Origin: Bigelowiella natans CCMP2755
Taxonomy: Eukaryota; Cercozoa; Chlorarachniophyceae
Reading direction: 5' to 3'
Assembly (NCBI GenBank): GCA_000320545.1
Contig: ADNK01002686.1
Span: forward strand, 1 to 21,305
DNA: 21,305 nt
Position 1 is the first letter of the stretch; the number at the start of each line of letters is the position of its first letter. The notes under the pieces were generated by a model that was not told the DNA's origin, did not search any database, and was given only the letters and a program-made list of their open reading frames with translations. The position numbers and the translations under genes are program-made. Positions 10,612 through 19,879 of this stretch are shown in pieces.

Positions 10612-12080
10612 TCTTCATTGACTTGGATCCTTATAAAAATTCACTTAAAAATCGTCATCCCATTTTTCTTCTGGCATATTATCCACAGCTATGCTGAAAT
10701 TTTTGAAAAGCAAGCCTGGTCGAAGATGCAATCTTTCGTCATGGAAACATGTAGCGTGGTTATTACTTGTGTGACCATCTCCTCACTGGAATTATGGATG
10801 CTACTTGACCATTCCCAAACGACCTCACTGCGGTAAGACAGCGAAGCAAGATACGAAAGGAAAACGAACATACTAGGTATCTAACATCTTGTTATATCAG
10901 GTATTATATCGCCTCGGTAGTTGCGTTGTTCGTTCGAGTCGCACTCTATTATTTGTCGCTTAAACGAGTTGTGATTACTGACCCAGAAGCTCGTGCTGTG
11001 AACCCTTTCACTCAAGTTGTAGACTCCATTTTTCCCAACAAAGTGCTTAACGATGACGATTCGTCAAAAGTTAGTTTGGCGTCTACCAAGTATTCTCGCC
11101 GCTTCCAGAAGAATTCTGCATCTGCGATTGGGGGAACATCGGAGAAAAAGGGACATAATGCACGACAACAAAGTCTTCGAATGGGTTCCATGCAGCAAAG
11201 TCTTCGAATGAGCCAGCTACTGCCAAGGTGGCTTGAGACTCCTCCCTTTCTTGTTCATTTAACTGCTTGGGCACATGCGTGCTATACTTGCTAATTTATA
11301 TGGATGTATTTCTTAAGTTTTTCTCCCTTGGGCCCATACACGTTTGTGTGTTTGTGGTGGTTTTATTGAGTCGTACGTTGAATCTGTAAGGGGTTCTAGC
11401 AAGGCTTCACGTACTTTTGTAAATCTCAGCAAAAGTAATAATGCGCAGCAAATAACCTTGGTCTTTATTTTCGGTTGCAAAGGGTGCACACATCAGGAGT
11501 TCGGACTATCGACTCGGTATCCAAGTCTACACTACCTCCAGAGGCCGGGCTGAAGAAGGAGGGGGTAGCTATACAGAAGGTCCAAACTACGAACCAAATA
11601 GCCAATATTACATGCACTTGACATAAGAGGTACACCACTCGAATATACAGATTTCTATCCTGAAAGTGGCCTCTAGCATATCGAGTGCGAAAGCGGCAAG
11701 CTTAAGTAACCGCATGTCGGCAAGGGAGAGCACAGTTAGCTTCTCTGATCGTTCTGATCAGGATGAAGATCAAAGCCAACAAAAGCGGCATATTCTGACG
11801 AAATTCTACAGTGCATCCCTAGGTACGTATGATTCTTCATCAATGAATAAATCGGTATCGTTCGTACCTCTTGTCCCATTGTTCTCATTTGGAATTGCAT
11901 TTGTGCTTAGGTACGCCAAGCCAAATTGCACGTACTGGCAGACGTGGTGGTAACCAAATACCTTGGACGACGGATACAAAGTCTACTGGAGCAAAAACAT
12001 TAGTGGCAGAAACACTCCCGGGCAATGGCCGTGCCATAGTAACCGACCCATCTCGATCCAACCCAGAATTTCGGATATAG
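7023..12080 (+). CDS. YHYH-domain seven-transmembrane protein (putative surface receptor)
   Basis: Proposed exons: 7023-7122, 7236-7389, 7462-7514, 7623-8254, 8389-8429, 8525-8797, 8948-9171, 9348-9534, 9895-10347, 10689-10832, 10901-11227, 11483-11579, 11651-11822, 11911-12080 (TAG). They sum to 3027 nt, in frame, about 1008 aa. The start gives a signal peptide (MSASIALAPTLSLLLYSIAV). Residues ~90-245 are Cys/Gly/Ser-rich. The YHYH domain covers ~250-430: VGVAVNGIPLFN, VFDSCTGHIDTGH, the name-giving YHYH created at the 8429/8525 junction, GWALDGFPIMGP, and YRYYASPEPP. Seven hydrophobic helices follow (roughly 480-505, 514-535, 546-575, 642-662, 675-700, 722-742, 754-775), with a basic loop of about 65 aa between helices 3 and 4, then a Ser-rich tail of about 230 aa. 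With the N-terminus outside, the tail is cytoplasmic, as in GPCRs. YHYH proteins are mostly secreted and of unknown function; no classical GPCR family motif was recognised. Ligand and signalling are unknown. Confidence 0.88.
7623..8062 (+). other. Cys/Gly/Ser-rich repetitive stalk of the YHYH-7TM protein
   Basis: Within exon 7623-8254 about 145 residues consist almost only of Gly, Cys, Ser, Ala, Thr and Pro, in runs such as GGCSSGCSSGGCC and GGCCSSGCASGCGCAC. They could form a disulphide-rich or mucin-like spacer between membrane and domain. The DNA is strongly G/T-biased on the + strand, so long frames in the other five readings (Val/Ala-rich, Gln/Pro-rich) are shadows. Confidence 0.85.
9535..9894. 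other. Intron of the YHYH-7TM gene
   Basis: A 360-nt intron with a gtaagt donor and a ttag acceptor, splitting membrane helix 3 between LLYGV and QYWCTDG. No repeat or nested gene seen. Confidence 0.8.
10348..10688. repeat. Intron with (CA)n and (CT)n microsatellites
   Basis: A 341-nt intron of the YHYH-7TM gene with (CA)n at about 10359-10400 and (CT)n at about 10575-10608. It splits the RVYS codon after membrane helix 5. Confidence 0.85.
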
Positions 12081-12670
12081 CTAATGAGTCCTTCATGAGC
12101 GGAGCCTTGGAAAGTAAATTAGTATTTATAGCGTACAGAAGTTCAATTATCAATTATTATATGTACATGAGACTCGTGACAATGCAGTGGCTAAAGCACT
12201 TATGCTATGTCTGTTTGTTTCCATTGTCACGTGCTAGTGTGGTTCATTTATTACATATTTATATGCATATAAGTTAAAATTCTCAGAGTTTCAAGCATGC
12301 ATATTTCTCAATTTACAGCCTGCTACATAGCACGCATAGACTATAGAAACAGGCATTTGTGCATAACGCATATAAGAGCACTAAGCATGCTGAATAACGA
12401 GCGCGCTGTGAATAAACTCTCCTCTGATGAATGGCAAAAAATAAATACATGTAAATTTGTTCAATGGTCATCCTCATGTAGCTGTGCAAAGCAGTGGCTA
12501 CAGCGCTAATTTTGAATCTGTTGGTCTCCGCTGCAATGTGTTTCATGCAATCAAATGCGTGTTGTTGCGGTCTTGAATGTCGCGCATTTCGCGCAGCAGT
12601 GCATATATAATATACATTTTTTAACTATCCGTTTTTGGTGAATCATCTACATTCCGCGATGATAAAACGT
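12081..12670. other. Intergenic space between converging genes
   Basis: AT-rich and without supportable exons. It separates the YHYH-7TM stop (12080, + strand) from the JmjC gene stop (12671, - strand) and should hold both 3' ends. Short open frames at 12297-12509 and 12313-12546 show no domain and overlap each other on opposite strands. Confidence 0.6.
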
Positions 12671-14670
12671 TCATAGAATTCCAACGCTTTCCGATATTTC
12701 TCGGAATGTCTTTGATGTTTTCATTCGAACACGTATCTCGCTGTCAGTGAAGTGTTCGTAGCAAATCACGTTCATGTTCATCAGTTCCGGCTTAAATGAT
12801 GCACATGATAGACAGAAGAACTTGTACTTACTTTCATTTTGTATTTCTCTCATCTTTGATTTTCTTCTAGCACCTTCGATTTTCTTTTTCCTCACCGAAG
12901 ACTTGCATGTCGTGTCCATCACTTTCACAATGCTCAAATACAAAAACTCCTTGCAGTCATCGCAATATGCGATATGGGGATCAAACCACTCATCACGGAC
13001 TACACATTTGGCATTGGGGAAAACTTTATCAAATGTGGAGCGAGCAGTAATTTCTCCCTTCAACAGGTTCTGCAACGCCTAATCATGAGATATAGAAACT
13101 GTGTTTAGATTCATACTCACACAGAAAAGACGTAGGTAATTCAGCTATTGTTTCTCTATGGATTATTCTACGCACAAAATACTTGTAGAGCCCGATCCAA
13201 AAACACTCAGAAGTAGATTTGTACACGATTTCGGCCCACGGTATCGCAGGAACCCTCCTTTTTTCTTTGTTCAAAATAGAAGATATTAATCCGCTCACAA
13301 GCCAATCATCGTCTGCGAAATTAACGGCCTCTGCGAAGTTGAATCCTACATTGAACCCAGCGTGATACGCCTTGGGGAATGTTATGATAAATTCTCCCTG
13401 TCGTTGTATCATCTTGGAAATGCTTATATTCCGTTCCAGTAGAAGCACAGAGTCTATCATGGAGGTCCTTTTCCTTAGGCCTACATTATTGTTTTCTCGT
13501 TTTCGTTATTAGTTTCGGCATAATTTTCATTTTTAAAAAGGTGAGATGACTTTGAAACGACTTGAGTACTCACAAGGAGGAAAAGAACATTATAAGTATG
13601 TCACTATATTATTTCTTTACTTATACATGAAGCTATGTTCATGGATGAGGAGAAGGAGCGGTAGCTCTTTCGCGGCGGTCTGAATTGTAAATAAAACTAG
13701 TACCATGCATCTCTGCAATTTCAGAGAAGAGCTCCTCGTACAATCCCTCGAACTTGTATTGATCAGAGGCGGGAATGGCGTACCAAAACTTTGGTTCACC
13801 AAAATGCAGATAGTTAATGCTATAGAGGAAATCATCCTCTATATGCCAACAAAATGCGCTGTTTTGCGAACCGATATACGAGTAAGAGCTTGATATTCCT
13901 GGGAGGACCATGCTGGTATACCGGAGGAGTCCCTTTTCAAGAGTTGGTATTCTACGCAAGTTCCACTCGCTTTGTTCTTCCTCGATTTGCGGAGGCAGAG
14001 ATATCGAGATCACTTGCGTATAAAGCCTTGAAATGAATGTCGATGATGATACGAGTAGGTTATCTTTAAGAACATCGAAGATAATCTACCTTATATTTTT
14101 TCTTGTCACATCTTATATAGTCCCAGAATGCCGCCTCTACTTCTTCAACAGTTTCAGGGCTGAATATTATAATTGTCAGGAAAAGCATATCTATCTTCAT
14201 ATGTATTGTAGATAAAATACTTCAACATTTGTCACCTCGAGTTGTCCAGAGTCATTTCTTTGGCTTGTTCTTTGAACTCGTGAAATGTTGTATACCCCTA
14301 AAATTAAAAAATGATGGGAAAAGCCTAACTGGATGTATTGTCTATTAATATATCGTACTTTGCGGCTCAACGAACTTATTTGCACGGCATTCTTGGTCTC
14401 ATAGTAGTCGACGATCCGTCGTCTTTTGCACCGAAAACGCTCTCCGGGTGGATGAAACTCTGGTGCGAATTCCATCGGGGGAATAACCTTGCAAGCTCCG
14501 AACTCCCTCGCCTTTATGATTTGGATTATATTAATAACTTTCCGTAATCTGTTGCCATCGTACAGATGCATTACTTCAGGTGAGATTTTCGTCACGTAGT
14601 CATGAAAGTCTTTGAATTCTTCCACGGTCGGGCGAAAAACTTTGAAAGATGGAATATTCTGACGCTGCAT
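12671..14670 (-). CDS. JmjN-JmjC histone lysine demethylase-like protein with C5HC2-like zinc region
   Basis: Proposed exons: 14670-14575, 14511-14386, 14297-14236, 14159-14074, 14012-13704, 13480-13176, 13078-12671 (TGA); 1392 nt in frame, 463 aa from the ATG at 14670. JmjN is near the start (FKVFRPTVEEFKDF, GACKVIPPMEF), then GYTTFHEFKEQAKEMTLDN, VEAAFWDYI...KVDY and JmjC. Iron ligands are visible as H-x-E in CWHIEDD and the distal His in KAYHAGFNVGFN; the 2-oxoglutarate site shows YSINYLHFGEPKFWY. DWL and RRVPAIPWAEI then recall the KDM5-type link to C5HC2. The last exon has YCDDC, FFCLSC and CYEH pairs, an incomplete C5HC2 finger. All catalytic residues are present, so an active Fe(II)/2-oxoglutarate-dependent nuclear demethylase is expected; which lysine cannot be told. 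An upstream exon (about 14828-14746, frame ...SFRYYPKRTRRAQKEPKREIQ) may splice in phase 0 to 14670, so the true start may lie further upstream. An intron inside the last exon is possible (gtgagg at about 12890). Confidence 0.9.
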
Positions 14671-15040
14671 CTGAAGGAAAATCAAAGAATCTATAGTTGG
14701 AAGGAAAAACTATACTTTATGTAAGTAGCTAAGTGGAAATTAACCTGGATCTCGCGTTTAGGCTCCTTCTGTGCCCTTCTCGTTCTTTTTGGATAATATC
14801 GGAATGACTCCGAAGTGTTGATTGGCCCTGATAGAACAACGATATTTCAGAGATCAGCGGCATTAGTAGATGGAAAAATCGATTAGCAGAGAATCTTAAA
14901 CTTTGTCGTTTGATGATCTTCTCCGGAGTAAGATGAAGACTGGCACTGGCGGCAGGTTCGAACTCAATTGAGATGAGGTTCGAACTGGATTTCCCTCTCC
15001 GTCTTTCTTGATGCAATACTTTTCTGGTATACATTTTCTA
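14671..15040 (-). other. Possible 5' exon(s) of the JmjC gene
   Basis: On the minus strand a basic segment (SESFRYYPKRTRRAQKEP) reads up to a gttaat donor at about 14745 and would join the JmjN exon in phase 0. Further upstream, 15034-14746 is open in another frame and contains LTPEKIIKRQ. I cannot decide how these connect, and no start codon is clearly right. Confidence 0.35.
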
Positions 15041-15282
15041 GAGGGATACGGAGGACCACATTTTGTTAGTGTGTTACCGTTAGAGACTCAAATGATTCAG
15101 AAAGTTGGTACTCGTCGACCTAGGAACTGTTGCCTCAATCAATGGAAACTAAACGTAGAACCTTCGCTGATTAGACGGTACAGATGTATCAAAATTTCAT
15201 TTTTGAGGGGTGATGTAGGTCTAGATAGGTCCCAAATGCACATGCCCTCAACATTTCCACCATCGACGTTCGAACTTGCAGC

Positions 15283-16317
15283 CACTTCACATGTGGTTCT
15301 GGCGCATGTAGTTTTGATCAACGCTTTCTTCATTGTTCATTGTTCATTGTTCACCCCAATCTCTTCGATTTAAGGATGTCGTAGCGTGTGGTTCGCTTCC
15401 AAAGCGCCTGAAAACTCTTCCTAGAAGAGAACACTTGCACGGTTTCCTGCATGTGATGAAGCTGGTTGATCATCACGTTTTCGTTTGTCAAAACCATCGG
15501 AGATGCAGTCCGATCACGGTCGCCGTCACCAACTTTCGCATGCAAATGCTTGTGATTTTTTCGGTCTCTTCACCAACAGGGTGCTGACAAGTCCTTGCAA
15601 CGAGTGTTGTTGAGGCTCTGCTGCGTGCAAATGCCTGTCTCCCATGTGGTTCTGGCGCATGTAGTTTTTGATCAACGCTTTGTTCATTGTTCATTGTTCA
15701 TTGTTCATTGTGTCCCATGTGGTTCTTGCGCATGCAGATTTGATCAACGCTTTTGTTCATTGTTCATTGTTCATTGTTCGAGCTGGCATGTCCTTGCAAC
15801 GAGTGTTGTTGAGGCTCTGCTGCGTGCAAATGCCTGTCTCCTACGTGGTTCTGGCGCATGTGGTTTTTGATCAACGCTTTGTTCATTGTTCATTGTTCAT
15901 TGGCATCTGTGTGAACGGAGAGTGCTCGTAGATCCCAAGAAGGAAAAGCCAGAAAAAAAACAATTCGGTTCCCACAACTGCAGGGATTTTCCCTGAAAAA
16001 ACTTCGGCATGCGATGCTCTCGTTTGAGGCCCGTCAGTGTCCGGAGATTCATTCATCAATCTCGGGGAAAAAGAGAGCTGGTCGATGAACACGAATCTTG
16101 AACGAGTGTTGTTGAGGCTCTGCTGCGTGCAAATGCCTGTCTCCCATGTGGTTCTGGCGCGTGTGGTTTTTGATCAACGCTTTGTTCATTGTTCATTGTT
16201 CATTGTTCATTGAATCTTGAATCTTGCGCCACGTGCCACGTGCAAATGCCTGTCTCCCATGTGGTTCTGGCGCATGCAGATTTGATGACGCTTTGTTCAT
16301 TGTTCATTGTTCATTGC
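15283..16317. repeat. Interspersed repeat family with tandem GTTCATT heptamers
   Basis: At least six related units occur, at about 15283-15351, 15592-15710, 15711-15780, 15789-15901, 16098-16212 and 16237-16317. The full unit starts AACGAGTGTTGTTGAGGCTC, continues CTGCGTGCAAATGCCTG and ATGTGGTTCTGGCGCATG, then GATCAACGCTTT, and ends in three or four copies of the heptamer GTTCATT. Shorter units lack the 5' part. Non-repeat DNA of 10-250 bp separates some units. The open frames over it (Phe-Ile-Val-His-Cys repeats) only translate the heptamer. Origin unknown; no transposase or terminal inverted repeat is visible. Confidence 0.9.
15352..15591. other. Spacer inside repeat block
   Basis: About 240 bp between the first and second repeat units. 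I see no gene or further repeat in it. Confidence 0.5.
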
Positions 16318-17287
16318 CACAACTGCACCCTCCCCACCATTGAAAAATCTGCCACTGTGAGCACGTGCATGACCCCAAAGGAATCTCATCACATGAAGGC
16401 TTCGTGAAAATCTGGGAAAAAGTGAAACAAGAAGCAAAGCCAGAAAGATGAAGGTGTGGCCACGCTTGTTTCCACACGTGAATTCTGGCATCTGGACTGC
16501 CAAAACAATTGGCACGTGTCGATCGTTGCGATCGCAGGCGTGTGTTGCGTGGGAAGGAAGATTCGAAAACCGCGCATTCGCACGAACACGACGTGAGCTC
16601 GCGGCGCTACGCACGAACAATGTGCACAGTGCTGCCCGTCACCCGCTGGCCTGCTTGAGCGAACCTCATCCTTTCCAGCTTTTGCCGCCACTTCTGGACT
16701 TCCAGACTTGCCAGCTTGCCAGCTTGTGCCAGTTTGGTCCTAGCGACGCGATCGAATTGCAAGCATTGCTAGATTGGCTAGTTTCATTGGACGTTTGGTT
16801 GTCGAAAACATGTTCAGTGGTGAAACCCGTCCTCCCATTTTTTTTTGTCATTGCAAACATTGCAGGAAAAATGATTGCTACACATCAAATCACATTCAAA
16901 TGTGTGATATTGCTGTGTCCATCATGGCCTGTGCATGCCTTCGCATCAAGCAGCATGTTGTCACTGACGCACAGAACTCACAGTCAGGTGGTGATGGGTG
17001 GACACGTGTTGCTTGCACGACGACATCGGATGCTCAGACGTGATCGGACATGCTAGCATCATACTACACTAGCACACAACAAACACACACATGTGTCAGG
17101 GGCAAGTGGCAAAATGCATGCGATTTGCTCGAATTGCACAGCATGATGTGTTGTTAGACTGCATCGTGTCGCATGGTAGCTTCTTACAACATGTGTACAT
17201 GTACAACACACATGTATCAATGAAATATGGAAGCTAACTAGCATAAATAATAGATTCGTAAAGCCATTCATTGTGCAACAAAATCTT
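16318..17287. other. Intergenic block rich in CACGTG and ACATGT palindromes
   Basis: This stretch lies between the heptamer repeats and the 3' end of the RRM gene. It holds several CACGTG or near-CACGTG words, a short duplication (CTTGCCAGCTTGCCAGCTTG, about 16706-16728) and a palindromic cluster of ACATGT words at about 17188-17216. The longest open frame (16448-17056, + strand, 202 codons) has mixed composition and no domain or splice support, so I do not call it a gene. Confidence 0.5.
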
Positions 17288-17593
17288 CTAGGGAAGGATT
17301 TCGATGACGGGTTTCTCGAGGCCATCTGCTCCTCTATCCGAAACGACAACCGATCTTTCTAGTCTGCTAACTTCAGAGCCTCGATTGTCTTTGCTGTTGC
17401 TGTTGCCATCCTCCATCTTATTTAGTACATCATCGAAATCCTCTGTAGCTTCAGATCCTGTGCTTGGTGTGAGACTTCTGATTTTTTTTCTGAAAGTGTC
17501 GTACACGCGCTTTGGTTTTGGGGAATCGTCGGATCGCACTGAAAATACCAATAATAATAATAATGAATCATGGGAATCATAGCATCGACGATA

Positions 17594-17628
<35 letters not shown>

Positions 17629-19815
17629 AGCAGCGAAGAAGGACGAGTCCATCACACACCTCTTGTTCTGTTCCTCTTCGTTGCCATTGATGTGCGCCGT
17701 GGGGAGGATATGCCCACAGTGAAGTTCCACTCAGGACCAGACAAATCCTACAACATCGGGCGACAACACAAATATGATGATGAAGTTTCGCATTTCTATT
17801 GGAAGAGAGTGAAGTAGCTGTGTACGATGCAGAAGCATAGTAGTGCTGTCCATCGGTGTTGCTACTACTACCGGTTGCCGCAGTTGCGATTTCGAGTAGC
17901 CAATGTTTACCCTCTCCTTCCGTCCTAGCATCTTCGTCCTTTAAGATAATGAAGATTGTATTGATGTTCATGCCAGCGATACTACGCGTGTGAGAAGACA
18001 GTAATCGGCTATAAGATCATCCTTCGCGTCTATAGGGAATATCATCTACCATACATATCAATCTGAACATCCGATTTCGTGCACTACCATAGCGCAGGAA
18101 GAGGCAGTTGCGCCTCTCTTCTCCTTGGCTGAGAGTAGTAATGGGGGAGCAACCGGGGTCTGGCGAAATCGATTTGTAGCTTCGAATTGCGAAGATACAC
18201 ACCGCAGCGATTAACAACACGGACTGCTCCTCGAATATCCGTCATCATGGCTCTATTAGGAGGGGGGGGAGAGGAAGGGAAGAGGTGGGGAGGGGGGTGG
18301 CCCAAGCGTGGCAAAGGAAAACAGTGGAAGAATCATAGGGTAAATATAGTACAATGGCAAGTAGCAAAGAGACGAAGAACGAATAAACAATAAGGCAAAA
18401 ACGAGTATCTAAATATGTATATGTCAATAAAACATTACGCTAGTAAAAGATGATACTCGATGAATGCTAATCCCCATTTGCACGTGCAACAGAGCGGAGG
18501 GAATGGGAATATATCCTGTTTTTATTCGGATATGTATTTTACAACCTAGCTGCCAATTTTCGAGTGCCATTAAGTTCTTTCATCTCCATCGATGCCACAG
18601 CCTGACAGCATTCATACGCACGCAGACAAGAACGCACACACACACACACACGCACACACACAATACGCACATAGAGAGGGAGGGGGGGTGGGGGGGGAGG
18701 AAATGTATGTCTTATTACACACACACACTCTCTCTCTCTTACACTTACACAATGAATACACCACCTCCCTAACCCCTCCCCCGCCCCCGCCCCCATCATC
18801 AAATAACACACGCTCATCACCCCTGATCGGTTGAGGAACCCCATAAGCTCCGCCTGTGTTATGTCTTCGGAGATGTTGAAGATCCACACGTTCAGGCTCG
18901 GATGGCCTACCGCCACGCGAGCATTCCGAGAGCCGAAGCGAATCCGTTTCTGGAAGATAAGAGCACGAGGCTCACACGTGAGCGTGCGTTCGAAATTGGC
19001 ACAGGAAACGGCGCGTAATATCTAAATAAAGCGCACTACCGTTAACTTCTCTTGCAGCGTTGAGACAAGCGTTTCGGTTTGATCAAAGTCCACAACAGCC
19101 ATCGTGCTGCCTTGTTCCTACGAAGGCGATGGAAGGCGAAGCAAAAATTTTAGGTTGATCTATATGATATCCATTGCCTCTCCCCACTCCCTGCTACTTC
19201 TTTTTACCTGTGTGTACTTCTGCATCATCGTAACTCCCCTGTTGTTGTGATGATGATGATGATGACGATGACGATGATCATGGATGCATGCAAAAATATG
19301 TGAGAGATCAGTAGATGTCTCACGCGCGTCCACCTCGCATAAGGCTGATGATGGAAGAAGATGCTGCGTGGATCTTACGTGTGTGGAAACAAGAATTTCC
19401 TTTTTATTCAAATAAACGCCCCGTTCACTCTCGAATGATAAGGGTGAAATTCGTTTTACGTAATCATTTGAAAAAAGAGGTGGGGTAATGGTGACAGCAG
19501 AACAATCTTCTGTACGTTTCCTACCTAATACATCCCTGAGAGCTGTTTCTATCAAACGCTCTTCTAATCTCTTCTTCAGTGGTGCCCTTTGGTAGATTTC
19601 CTACGATGATGCTCGTCGCATTAGACACTCGGCGCTCCTCCTATTATATATATATCACAGAGACGCATAATAACAACGGTCATCAGAGCAGCTTCCTTCT
19701 CGCCGAGAAGACTATATCGATATAATACGGGTGGGAGAAGAGTAAAAATCTACTCTCGGATTCAGGCTATCAGCAGCCCAGTGAAAGGCTCTTTGTAGCA
19801 AAACGAAAATACGAG

Positions 19816-19879
<64 letters not shown>

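Noticed and set aside
14955-14990. Two GGTTCGAACT words resembling a tRNA T-loop or pol III B box
   Set aside because: No acceptor stem, anticodon arm or properly placed A box can be drawn around either copy.
15283-16317. CRISPR-like array
   Set aside because: Units are long and diverged, spacers irregular, the core repeat is a 7-nt tandem, and the genome is eukaryotic.
16448-17056. 202-codon open frame on the + strand
   Set aside because: No domain, no repeat of composition seen in the real genes, and competing frames overlap on both strands; probably chance.
17902-17938. Extra RRM-gene exon coding DEDARTEGE
   Set aside because: Its only donor (gtaaac) is in the wrong phase for the next exon; direct joining of 17986 to 17747 keeps frame.
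19022-19039. 18-nt GT/AG intron (gtagtgcgctttatttag, minus strand) in the RRM gene
   Set aside because: It keeps frame but inserts 24 residues between RRM2 alpha-2 and beta-4; the 90-nt intron ending at the ttccag acceptor (18950) gives normal RRM spacing.
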